64,000 bases of DNA. Origin: Mediannikoviicoccus vaginalis (GTDB lineage: Bacteria > Bacillota > Clostridia > Tissierellales > Peptoniphilaceae). The notes beneath the pieces are model-generated. The model was not told where the DNA came from. It made no database searches and saw only the letters and a list, made by a program, of their open reading frames with translations. Numbering within the stretch: the first letter of the stretch is position 1; each line of letters begins with the position of its first letter. Below are positions 54,356-62,707 of this stretch, piece by piece. The DNA is taken from the NCBI RefSeq assembly GCF_928097925.1, contig NZ_CAKMRI010000001.1:806001-870000 (forward strand), given 5' to 3'. The position numbers and the translations under genes are program-made.

Positions 54356-56561
54356 CTAATAACTCCAATGGGGCCATGCTCTTGTTAAGCTTTTTAATGC
54401 CTTTTTTATCAAAGGCGATTACAAGCTCGTCCCCTCCATTTTTTTCAGTGATTGTTATAATTGTTCCAATACCAAAGCTCTTGTGCTTTACCTTGTATCC
54501 AAGTTTTAACTCTACCCCTTCCAAGGTCTTTTTGTTTGGGTCAGATTTTTTTACAAAGCTAGCCCTTAAATCCTTTGCCATATCCTGTGCAGAAGTTGCA
54601 AAGGTCTCTCTAAAGTTGTCGGTGTATTGGTATGACTTCGGCTTTTCAACTTCAAGCAAATCGCCCATCTCTTCAATAAAGCGGGATGGTTTATGCATCA
54701 TAAATTTTCCAAAGACCCTTCTGCTGCTGCATGATGTAAGATATAACTTTTCTTCCGCTCTAGTTAGGGCCACATAGCAAAGCCTTCTCTCCTCTTCCAG
54801 ACCGTCGTCTTCTACAATTGTCCTTTCTGAAGGGAAAAGCCCTTCTTCCATGCCCGTTAGAAATACAATTTTATATTCTAGTCCCTTTGCCGCATGTATG
54901 GTCATAAGGCTAACTCCCGTCTTAGAGTCGTCGGTCTTATCCACATCTGAAAGCAAAGTCACCGTTGCAAGGTAATCTTCCAAGGAAGGCTCTTCTGCAG
55001 ATTTTTCATAATCTGAAATCGCCGATACAAAGGAAGAAATATTTTCTATTCTCGTTTTATCTTCCCTTAAGTTTGAGTCTTCTAACATCTTTAAATATCC
55101 CGACTTTTCTAAAACATGGTTTGCAAAGTCCGTAACAGATAAACTATCCTTTTCTCTTTTTATATTTTCCATCATATAAATAAACTCTTGAAGCTTTGCC
55201 TTGGTACGTCCAGTTATTCCTTCAATGGCAGTTTCAGAAAGAATTCTATATATGGATGAATTTTTTTCAAGGGCAATGTCGGAAAGTTTATTTAATGTAG
55301 TATCTCCAATGCCCCTCTTAGGGATGTTGATAATTCTCTTTAACGCCACATCATCATCGGGATTTACAAATATCTTCAAGTATGCAACAAGATCCTTAAT
55401 CTCCTTGCGGTCATAGAACTTCAGTCCACCAACAACCCTGTAGTTGATGCCTTCACGCATGAGCATCTCCTCGAAGGCACGGGACTGGGCATTTGTCCTG
55501 TATAGAATTGCCATATCTTCAAACTTGTAGCCGTCATGGCGAAGCTGTTCAATATAATTTGTAACTACCATGGCCTCTTCAGAGTCTGAGTCCACCTCTT
55601 TGTAAATAACCTTGTCACCTTTTTTATTATCGGTCCAAAGATTTTTTTCTTTTCTTTCAAAGTTATTTTTTATTACCTTATTGGCAGTATCCAAAATATT
55701 TTTTGTAGATCTATAATTTTGTTCCAATAAAATTACCTTCGCCTTATCAAAGTCCTTTTCGAAGTTTAAAATATTACTTATGTCGGCACCTCTCCATCCA
55801 TAAATGGATTGGTCTCCATCGCCAACGGCACAAATATTTCCATATCCTTTAGAAAAATATTTGATTAGTTCATATTGTGGCTTGTTAGTGTCTTGATATT
55901 CATCCACAAATACATATTTAAATTTATTTTCGTATTTTTGTCTTATGGAGTCATGTTCTCTAAACAGTTCCAAAGTCTTTAGTATTAAGTCGTCAAAGTC
56001 CAAAGAATTATATAATTTTTTCTTTCTCTCATACTCTTCAAAAATTTCCCCAAATACTTTATAAGTTGGATGGTATCCGTAGATGTCATTAATGTAATTG
56101 ACACCTTCCCCAATATTTTTCGCAGAGGAAATTGCGTTTAAACATTGTGACACGGGAAAGTCCTTTGCACTTAGTCCCTTGTCCCTAAGTATCTCTTTGA
56201 TTAGTGACTGTTGATCGGACCTGTCGTATATGGTGAAGTTGTTTGTGTATCCAAGGGCTGAAATCTCTGCACGAAGAATCCTTACACAAATGGAGTGAAA
56301 GGTTCCAATCCACATGCTTGAAACATCTTCTCCCAGTAGATTTTCAACTCTCTCCTTCATCTCCCCAGCGGCCTTGTTGGTGAAGGTAAAGGCAAGTACT
56401 TCCCATCTTCTTGCAAGGCCTTCGTTTAATATATGGGCGATTCTCGTTGTTAATACCCTTGTCTTCCCACTGCCGGCTCCAGCAAGTATCAAAAGTGGAC
56501 CTTCCGTTGTCAACACCGCTTCTCTTTGTCTGTCATTAAGTCCTTTAAGTAATTCGTTCAT
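54348..56561 (-). CDS. pcrA: ATP-dependent DNA helicase PcrA/UvrD
   Basis: 737 residues, all superfamily 1A motifs: LAGAGSGKTRVLTTRI (I), FTFTNKAAGEMKER (Ia), FVDEYQDTNKPQYEL (II), GDGDQSIYGWRGAD (III), LEQNYRSTKNIL (IV), TIHAAKGLEYKIVFLTGMEE (V) and YVALTRAEEKLYLT (VI). The C-terminal tail GYKVKHKSFGIGTII is the RNA polymerase-binding type. Works in repair and replication with ligA downstream. Its leader carries a terminator-like hairpin. Confidence 0.97.
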   Translation of the reverse strand: MNELLKGLNDRQREAVLTTEGPLLILAGAGSGKTRVLTTRIAHILNEGLARRWEVLAFTFTNKAAGEMKERVENLLGEDVSSMWIGTFHSICVRILRAEISALGYTNNFTIYDRSDQQSLIKEILRDKGLSAKDFPVSQCLNAISSAKNIGEGVNYINDIYGYHPTYKVFGEIFEEYERKKKLYNSLDFDDLILKTLELFREHDSIRQKYENKFKYVFVDEYQDTNKPQYELIKYFSKGYGNICAVGDGDQSIYGWRGADISNILNFEKDFDKAKVILLEQNYRSTKNILDTANKVIKNNFERKEKNLWTDNKKGDKVIYKEVDSDSEEAMVVTNYIEQLRHDGYKFEDMAILYRTNAQSRAFEEMLMREGINYRVVGGLKFYDRKEIKDLVAYLKIFVNPDDDVALKRIINIPKRGIGDTTLNKLSDIALEKNSSIYRILSETAIEGITGRTKAKLQEFIYMMENIKREKDSLSVTDFANHVLEKSGYLKMLEDSNLREDKTRIENISSFVSAISDYEKSAEEPSLEDYLATVTLLSDVDKTDDSKTGVSLMTIHAAKGLEYKIVFLTGMEEGLFPSERTIVEDDGLEEERRLCYVALTRAEEKLYLTSCSSRRVFGKFMMHKPSRFIEEMGDLLEVEKPKSYQYTDNFRETFATSAQDMAKDLRASFVKKSDPNKKTLEGVELKLGYKVKHKSFGIGTIITITEKNGGDELVIAFDKKGIKKLNKSMAPLELLDE

Positions 56562-56574
56562 TTATTTCTCCTAT

Positions 56575-56607
56575 CAAAAAAGGTCTAAATATAAATATTA
56601 AAGACCT
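56575..56607 (-). terminator. Terminator-like hairpin in the pcrA-ligA leader (possible attenuator)
   Basis: Between the pcrA promoter and its start codon, AGGTCT and AGACCT pair, with inner AATA/TATT, and are followed by TTTTTTT on the minus strand, then the ribosome site GGAG. Confidence 0.7.
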
Positions 56608-56643
56608 GTTAGCTATTTCAAAATTTATTTCATTCCCTTATTC

Positions 56644-56649
56644 ATTATA
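56644..56649 (-). promoter_or_regulatory. Extended -10 promoter of pcrA-ligA
   Basis: TGTTATAAT on the minus strand (TATAAT 56649-56644), about 83 bases before the pcrA ATG, with no clear -35. Confidence 0.55.
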
Positions 56650-56660
56650 ACATAGCAAAA

Positions 56661-56686
56661 TAAAAAAGAGCCTACAGGCCCTCTTT
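56661..56686 (-). terminator. Terminator of ald
   Basis: AAAGAG/CTCTTT arms with inner GCC/GGC, followed by TTTTATTTT on the minus strand. It overlaps the region just past the ald stop. Confidence 0.8.
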
Positions 56687-56688
56687 AT

Positions 56689-57798
56689 CTATAAATTTAA
56701 TTCGCAAAGTTCGTGCTTAGTGTCCTTTGCCACGGATTTAATAACAACCTTGCCATCATATGTGTTTATTCCCGATTTTAATTCAGGAAATTTTTCAATG
56801 GCACCCTTAAGACCATATTCGCCAATTGCCTTTGCATACACTGTTGTGGCATTTGATAATGCATATGTGGAAGTCATGGCAACAGCCCCCGGTATATTTG
56901 CAACGGCATAAAATGTTACGCCATACTCTTTGAAAACTGGATGGCTATGACTTGTTGGACGTCCCTGTGTTATGTCAGTTGAGCCACCTTGGTCAATGGC
57001 AACGTCGACTACAACGGAACCTTCCTTCATCTTCTTAACGCTGTCCACCTTAACCAGCTGTGGAGCACGTCCCCCTGGTATTAACACAGTTGATATAACA
57101 AGGTCCGCCCCACTAACGGCTTCGTCGATGTTAATAGGATTTGAATAAAGGGTTTCAATTTTATCTGGGAAGATATTGTGAAGTTTTGTAAGGGCATCCA
57201 CATTTACATCCAAAACAGTAACCCTTGCACCCATACCAACTGCTATTCTAGTTGCCCCTGTACCAACTGTACCGGCACCAACTATAACCACATTGGCAGG
57301 CCTTACTCCAGGCACACCTTGTAACAGGATTCCCCTTCCACCTTCAGGCTTTGTCAAATATCTCGCTCCTTCTTGCACTGCCATTCTACCGGCGATTTCA
57401 GACATAGGTTGAAGTAATGGAAGTTTATTTCCCTTTTGCACCGTTTCAAAACCAATTGCAGTTACCTTATGTTTTATTAATTCATCCACAAGCTCTTCGT
57501 TACCTGCCAAGTGTAGGTAGGCATATAGAATAAGGCCTTCCCTTAAATATTTATACTCTTCTCTAAGGGGCTCCTTAACTTTGTAAATCATATCTGCCCT
57601 CTCCCAAACCTCTTTGGCAGAATTTATAATATGCGCTCCCGCGTCTTCATATTCTTTATCGCTAATTCCAGAGCCCAGTCCCGCTCCAGTTTCGATTAAC
57701 ACTTCTATTCCATGTTTTACAAGGTCACTAACCGCTGCTGGAACAGCTGCAACCCTTGACTCTTGATCTTTTAATTCTTTTGGTATTCCTATTATCAT
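56689..57798 (-). CDS. ald: Alanine dehydrogenase
   Basis: 369 residues. Interconverts alanine and pyruvate with NAD and ammonia. IGIPKELKDQESRVA at the start, catalytic Lys in MIYKVKEP and His in AYLHLAG, NAD site VIVGAGTVGTGATRIAVGMGARV (about 170-192), and DVAIDQGGSTDITQGRPTSH. GAGGGA precedes its ATG. Monocistronic. Confidence 0.96.
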   Translation of the reverse strand: MIIGIPKELKDQESRVAAVPAAVSDLVKHGIEVLIETGAGLGSGISDKEYEDAGAHIINSAKEVWERADMIYKVKEPLREEYKYLREGLILYAYLHLAGNEELVDELIKHKVTAIGFETVQKGNKLPLLQPMSEIAGRMAVQEGARYLTKPEGGRGILLQGVPGVRPANVVIVGAGTVGTGATRIAVGMGARVTVLDVNVDALTKLHNIFPDKIETLYSNPINIDEAVSGADLVISTVLIPGGRAPQLVKVDSVKKMKEGSVVVDVAIDQGGSTDITQGRPTSHSHPVFKEYGVTFYAVANIPGAVAMTSTYALSNATTVYAKAIGEYGLKGAIEKFPELKSGINTYDGKVVIKSVAKDTKHELCELNL

Positions 57799-57940
57799 AT
57801 TTTTCCCTCACTTTCTTTAATAAATTTTTATACATCAACACAATTAAATTTCTTCATTTTATCTTGAATGATATTATTATAAAATGGATTAATTTTCATG
57901 TCAATTTATAAATTTAAATTGCTAAATTATTTTCGTAAAT

Positions 57941-57964
57941 AAAAAAGGAGCCGCCGCCCCTTCT
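57941..57964 (-). terminator. Terminator of uppP
   Basis: GC-rich hairpin (AAGGGGC with GGCTCCTT arms) followed by a T-run on the minus strand, at the uppP stop. Confidence 0.7.
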
Positions 57965-58784
57965 ATTTTAAAAATGTAAAATATAAAATTACAATTAGTC
58001 CCAGTGCTATTCTATACCAACCAAACACCTTGAAGTCATGTCTCTTTACATATGAAAGCAAGAACTTTATTGTAAGTATGGATACAACAAATGAAACTAT
58101 GGAAGACACTAGGAGTATCATCAGCTCAAAGGATGTAAATACAAACCCAAACTTAAGTAGTTTTAAAAAGCTTGCGCCAAACATAACAGGGATTGCCAAG
58201 TAAAAAGTAAACTCTGCGGCAACGGTTCTGGATAGTCCAAGGAGAATACCTCCAAGTATTGTGGATCCTGATCTTGAAACCCCTGGAAATATTCCTGCAA
58301 AGAGCTGAAACACACCGATATAAAAAGCAATCTTGTAACTTATGCTTTTGACGTCATTAACCTTAGGAACTTTATCTTTATTTCTGTTTTCAACAATTAT
58401 AAATAGTATACCAACTATTATAAGCGCCAGTGCTATGGGGATCGGTTTATGAAACATCTCTTCAAACACATCATCAAATGGAATAATTAAAGCAGCAGGA
58501 ATGCAGGCAATAATAATTTTCCCCCAAAGGCTAAACTTTTCTTTATTTAGAGCAACCTTTCCCTCTCTCTTTTCAAATGGGAAGATGTCGTTCCAAAATA
58601 GTACCACCACAGCTAAAATTGCTCCAAGTTGGATTACAATTTTAAACATGGACATAAATTCATCACTTACATTAAGTTTTATTAATTCGTCAACTAAAAT
58701 AATATGGCCCGTTGAAGATATGGGAAGCCATTCCGTAATCCCTTCAACAATCCCAAGTATAATCGCTTTTAAAATTTCTATCAT
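57963..58784 (-). CDS. uppP: Undecaprenyl-diphosphatase
   Basis: 273 residues, seven to eight membrane helices. Dephosphorylates undecaprenyl diphosphate to recycle the wall lipid carrier. GIVEGITEWLPISSTGHI (about 12-29) and FPGVSRSGSTILGG (about 165-178) are the catalytic motifs of the BacA/UppP family. GAGGTG precedes the ATG. Loss of this activity often affects bacitracin sensitivity. Confidence 0.96.
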   Translation of the reverse strand: MIEILKAIILGIVEGITEWLPISSTGHIILVDELIKLNVSDEFMSMFKIVIQLGAILAVVVLFWNDIFPFEKREGKVALNKEKFSLWGKIIIACIPAALIIPFDDVFEEMFHKPIPIALALIIVGILFIIVENRNKDKVPKVNDVKSISYKIAFYIGVFQLFAGIFPGVSRSGSTILGGILLGLSRTVAAEFTFYLAIPVMFGASFLKLLKFGFVFTSFELMILLVSSIVSFVVSILTIKFLLSYVKRHDFKVFGWYRIALGLIVILYFTFLK

Positions 58785-58892
58785 AATTCACCTCGATTAT
58801 TCAATTATACAAAAAAATAAGCTACATAATCAAATCTTACTTGATTTTTTCACATCTTTATCATACATTATAATAAAACATTAGGAGGTATT

Positions 58893-59495
58893 ATGAAGAC
58901 AAAGAGTAAAAAGTTTTTATTTGTGAAAATAATTGTTCTTTTGGTCCTTGGGTGTGCCCTTTTCTTTGCTGGAATGTTAAAGACGAAGAAGGAAATGACT
59001 CCAGAGATGACCACCGAACTAATTAATAATAGACTGGAAGAAGCAAAAGAATTAACTACAACGAAATATTATTATACAAATATGGGACAGTTTGAAAATC
59101 AAAACGACTTCTATGGTTGGAAGGTTCCCTTCACCACAAAGAGTTTTATAGTTTCATACGACGGTATAATTCATGCCGGTGTGAATTTAGAAAATGCAGT
59201 GGTGGACTTTGGAAATAATAGAATTGATATTCAAATTCCTAGTTCCACAATACTTTCCCATGAGATAAAGGAAGAGTCACTAAAGGTTTTTTTAGAAAAG
59301 GATACAATATTTAATCCCATAAAGATTGAAGACTATAACGACTTTTCAAAGGATCAAAAGAAAGTTGTGGAAGAAAAGGCAATTAAAAATGGTCTTTTAA
59401 CTGAAGCAAATGAAAAGGCTGAAAAGACAATTAAGGAACTACTTAAACTTGATGACCTTTTCAAAGATTACGAAATAAAAATTTATTTTAAGTAA
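58893..59495 (+). CDS. DUF4230 family membrane-anchored protein
   Basis: 200 residues. N-terminal membrane helix (about 9-28), then a soluble outward domain with ELTTTKYYYTNMGQ, YDGIIHAGVNL and IQIPSSTILSHEI, the pattern of DUF4230. No biochemical role is known for this family. AGGAGG lies before the ATG, TATAAT at about 58868. Monocistronic, ending at a terminator, divergent from uppP. Confidence 0.8.
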   Translation: MKTKSKKFLFVKIIVLLVLGCALFFAGMLKTKKEMTPEMTTELINNRLEEAKELTTTKYYYTNMGQFENQNDFYGWKVPFTTKSFIVSYDGIIHAGVNLENAVVDFGNNRIDIQIPSSTILSHEIKEESLKVFLEKDTIFNPIKIEDYNDFSKDQKKVVEEKAIKNGLLTEANEKAEKTIKELLKLDDLFKDYEIKIYFK

Positions 59496-59502
59496 AAATA
59501 AG

Positions 59503-59530
59503 CTCCAAATTATTTTGGAGTTGTTTTTTT
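59503..59530 (+). terminator. Terminator of the DUF4230 gene
   Basis: CTCCAAA (59503-59509) and TTTGGAG (59514-59520) followed by TTGTTTTTTT. Confidence 0.85.
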
Positions 59531-59558
59531 GCATTACTTGTATTATAATCATTAATAC
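59521..59558 (+). promoter_or_regulatory. Promoter and candidate operator of the GntR operon
   Basis: TTGTTT (59521-59526), 17 bases, TATAAT (59544-59549). The inverted repeat GTATTA-N7-TAATAC (59540-59558) covers the -10 and would suit autoregulation by the GntR protein. The -35 overlaps the preceding terminator T-tract. Confidence 0.6.
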
Positions 59559-59583
59559 ATATAAGACAGCGGAAGGAGAGCAT

Positions 59584-59925
59584 ATGATTTTAAAAATTGA
59601 TATGGCAAGTGAATTTCCAATCTACCAGCAGGTGCGAGACGAAATCGTATCTTTAATAGGCATGGGTGAACTTAAGCCAGGAGATGAACTTCCTGCAGTG
59701 AGATCCCTTGCAGCAGATCTTGGAATAAATCCAATGACCATTCAAAAGTCCTACAACATTTTAAAAAATGAAGGCTTTATCGAAATTCACAGACGAGTTG
59801 GCGCTAGAGTTTCAAATTTAAATAATTTAAAACAAGATGAATTTGAAAAGAACTTAGAAAGACTTTTACTGGAAGGCAAGGCTCGTGGGTACAACATTGA
59901 AGAACTTATTAGGAGGGTGCTATGA
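59584..59925 (+). CDS. YtrA-type GntR family transcriptional regulator
   Basis: 113 residues from the ATG at 59584, which has GGAAGGAGAG upstream. N-terminal winged helix: FPIYQQVRDEIVSLIGMGELKPGDELPAVRSLAADLGINPMTIQKSY. Only a short C-terminal dimerisation helix follows, the YtrA subfamily. It overlaps the next gene by four bases (ATGA), so it likely controls that gene and itself. Confidence 0.93.
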   Translation: MILKIDMASEFPIYQQVRDEIVSLIGMGELKPGDELPAVRSLAADLGINPMTIQKSYNILKNEGFIEIHRRVGARVSNLNNLKQDEFEKNLERLLLEGKARGYNIEELIRRVL

Positions 59926-61253
59926 TATTTAATTTAATCCTTGTGGGCTGTTTGGTTTTAATACTTTTTTTAATGAAGTTTCAAATAAAATATATTACAA
60001 ATTACAAAAACGGATATATTTTAGCCACATCCATGCCTTACGACATAATTAACGACGAAAGGGTAAGTGAAATTACAGAAAATTTAAAAAGAGAAAGCTC
60101 TTTAATATTTAAAATATTTCTTCCAATACCCCTTTTGGTATTTTTTGCAGAGACAGAATTAATTAAAATGCTTTTATTTGTCTTTGGGATTATTATTTAC
60201 GCCATTTTAATAAACATCTTCATCTACAAGGCAATGAAGGAGCTTAGGGAGTATAAAAAGCTTAAGAGAGTACAGTCAAGTGTAAAGTACGCCGACTTAA
60301 AGGCAAATGTGGAAATAAAAAAGAATATGCCAAGTAAATTCATGCACCTACTTCCAATGATATTACTTTTACCGGGACTTTTCTTTTTAGACTTTGACGT
60401 TAAAACTTCCACCATGATGCTAATTACTGGGTCCCTTATAAACCTAAGCCTAATTTACTTTGCCATGTCAATAGAAAAATCGCCAAATATAATTTATTCA
60501 GAGGACACAGAGGAAAATGTAAAGCTAAATATAAAAAACAAGGGCAAGTTTAGTAAAACGATACTTATCTTTACTTCATTTCTATCTGTATTGACTTTGC
60601 TAGCAACTATTATTTCTTACAAAAACCCATATGCATATTGGCCATTTATAATTTATGTAATCGCCATAACTTTTGGAATGCTCGCCATTGTCATTAGTCA
60701 GTATAGGGTTTCAAAGGAAGATGTAAATTTAAATGTGGATGAAGTGGACTACTACGATATCTTTGGATATAAAAACAAAGACGATGCAAGAATATTTGTG
60801 CCATCAAAGTTGTCCCCGGGCAATATAGATTTAAACCGAGGAAGACCAGTAGGTAAGGCAATTTTTTATGGAAGTATCGTCATAGGAGTGGTTCTACTAG
60901 CATCACTACCTTACTTCCTATCTCCTACAAACTACAATTACAATGTGGGAAGGGATAAAATATTAATCTCTGCAAAGATGTACAATGACGAAATAAAATA
61001 TAAGGACATCAAAGAAATAAAATTATTGGATGAATTTCCTAAAAGCGAAGTTGTAAGGACAAATGGCACCTCATTGGAAAGCCAAAGTTATGGATCCTTT
61101 TCAGTAAGGGGAATTGGAAATGTAAGGCTATATTATTACAACAACAGCAAAAAAGTTATCTTTATAAAGGCGGATAAAAATTATATTTTCAATGAAAAGA
61201 CCGACAAGGATACGGAAATGTTATATGATAAAATTAAAAGCGAAATAAAATAG
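59922..61253 (+). CDS. DUF1648/DUF5808 membrane protein
   Basis: 443 residues. About eight membrane segments in the N-terminal 260 residues, then a DUF5808-like soluble part with YYDIFGYKNKDDARIFVPSKLSPG, another membrane helix (about 307-326), and a C-terminal beta-rich domain. Such proteins regularly follow YtrA-type GntR genes in Firmicutes; function is not known, though envelope-stress roles are suspected. ATGA overlap with the regulator. Confidence 0.75.
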   Translation: MIFNLILVGCLVLILFLMKFQIKYITNYKNGYILATSMPYDIINDERVSEITENLKRESSLIFKIFLPIPLLVFFAETELIKMLLFVFGIIIYAILINIFIYKAMKELREYKKLKRVQSSVKYADLKANVEIKKNMPSKFMHLLPMILLLPGLFFLDFDVKTSTMMLITGSLINLSLIYFAMSIEKSPNIIYSEDTEENVKLNIKNKGKFSKTILIFTSFLSVLTLLATIISYKNPYAYWPFIIYVIAITFGMLAIVISQYRVSKEDVNLNVDEVDYYDIFGYKNKDDARIFVPSKLSPGNIDLNRGRPVGKAIFYGSIVIGVVLLASLPYFLSPTNYNYNVGRDKILISAKMYNDEIKYKDIKEIKLLDEFPKSEVVRTNGTSLESQSYGSFSVRGIGNVRLYYYNNSKKVIFIKADKNYIFNEKTDKDTEMLYDKIKSEIK

Positions 61254-61278
61254 CGAAGGCTCATAGAGTCTTCGCTTA
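61252..61278. terminator. Bidirectional terminator between convergent genes
   Basis: AGCGAAG and CTTCGCT arms around GCTCATAGAGT, with T-rich sequence on the plus side and TATTTT on the minus side. Confidence 0.75.
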
Positions 61279-61279
61279 T

Positions 61280-62707
61280 TTATTCTCCAAGTCCAAGGTT
61301 TAATGCCTTTCTTATGGTTTCTCTTGCTATTGGCCCAGCGGATTCGTCTCCACCGGTTCCACTGTCTTCCAATACAACTGCAACAGCAATGGTCGGATTT
61401 TTCGCCGGCGCTGTTGCAATAAACCATGCGTTTGTGGACTTTTTATCTTTTATTTCTGCAGTACCTGACTTACCTGCAACTGTAACTGCTCTCAAGCTCG
61501 CTTCCGAGCCATCCCTTACTACTGCAACCATATCTTTTAAGATTTCATTTGCAATTTCAGGTGTGGTTACCTTTGAAAGTATTTCAGGATTTTTCTTAAA
61601 CTCAACTTCTCCTTCAGGGTTTGTAACCTTGTCTACTATATATGGCTTCATCATAACTCCATTGTTTGCAATGGCAGACATGACCATTGCCATATTAAGG
61701 GGAGTAACTAAAGTGTCCCCCTGTCCAAAGGATGTGGTTGCAATATTTGCAGCGTCTATTCCATCATAGTATCCATTAATGGACTTTGTAGTTGGTAGGT
61801 CAAATGGAATTTTTTCTCCGATGAAGTATCTACTACTTACATCTTGCAAAATCTTTCCACCAACTTCTGAACCGAGCTTACTAAAGTAAACATTGGATGA
61901 TTTTACTAGAGCCTTTTTCAAATCGGTTCTTCCATTTACCATTCCATTAATGTTACTTACTTTATATCCACCTATCTTAATTGAACCTTCGTCCTCTATT
62001 TCCATGCTCTCAACTTTATCTTGATTTTCTAAAATACCTGTGGCAGTTACAACCTTGAATACGGAACCCGGTGTGTAAAGCCCTTGAGTAGCTCTGTTAA
62101 GTAGCCTAGCGTCCTTTTCATTATTTATAATGTCTTCCCAGTCCGCTGTAATTGTATTTGGGTCGAATGTTGGGAAGGAAGCCATGGCATAAATTTCTCC
62201 AGTCTTTGGATTCATTGCCACAATGGACCCCTTATGCTCTTTCAAAAGCTTCATGGTATAGCTTTGAAGTTCTGAGTTTGTTGTTAGTGTCAAGTTGTTT
62301 CCATCTTTTTGATTTTCCACAAGCTTCTTTAATTCAGATAGTGGTGTATTCTCTTTTATGTTTAAAAGTGTCTTTGCATATGACTTTTCAAGACCAGCTG
62401 TTCCATAATTCTTAGAGTTGAATCCAGTAATTGGCGAGTAGATAGAACCGTATAAAAACTTTCTAAAGTTATTGTTGTTGCTGTCGGTTTGAGTTTCAAC
62501 TAGCACATTTCCTTCAGAGTCGTAAATAGTTCCCCTCTTGACTTTATTTTCATCAACCCAATGTCTTCTGTTGTACTGAGCGTACTCCCCAGTTGCAATG
62601 TCCTTTGCCTTTACAATTTGGAAGTAAGTCATGTATAACACCAAGGCTAAGAACATTCCTAAAAACATGGTAAGCACAACTATTATCTTTTTATTTATTC
62701 TTTCCAT
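61280..62707 (-). CDS. Penicillin-binding protein transpeptidase (PbpA/FtsI-like)
   Basis: 475 residues. One N-terminal membrane helix (about 8-28), a short dimerisation region (RGTIYDSEGNVLVETQ), and a transpeptidase domain with active-site SVFK (TPGSVFKVVT), SSN (LVKSSNVYFS) and KSGT (AGKSGTAEI). Size and linkage to a RodA-like gene match the PbpA-RodA pair of actinobacteria and clostridia. It overlaps the SEDS gene by 13 bases. Confidence 0.9.
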   Translation of the reverse strand: MERINKKIIVVLTMFLGMFLALVLYMTYFQIVKAKDIATGEYAQYNRRHWVDENKVKRGTIYDSEGNVLVETQTDSNNNNFRKFLYGSIYSPITGFNSKNYGTAGLEKSYAKTLLNIKENTPLSELKKLVENQKDGNNLTLTTNSELQSYTMKLLKEHKGSIVAMNPKTGEIYAMASFPTFDPNTITADWEDIINNEKDARLLNRATQGLYTPGSVFKVVTATGILENQDKVESMEIEDEGSIKIGGYKVSNINGMVNGRTDLKKALVKSSNVYFSKLGSEVGGKILQDVSSRYFIGEKIPFDLPTTKSINGYYDGIDAANIATTSFGQGDTLVTPLNMAMVMSAIANNGVMMKPYIVDKVTNPEGEVEFKKNPEILSKVTTPEIANEILKDMVAVVRDGSEASLRAVTVAGKSGTAEIKDKKSTNAWFIATAPAKNPTIAVAVVLEDSGTGGDESAGPIARETIRKALNLGLGE

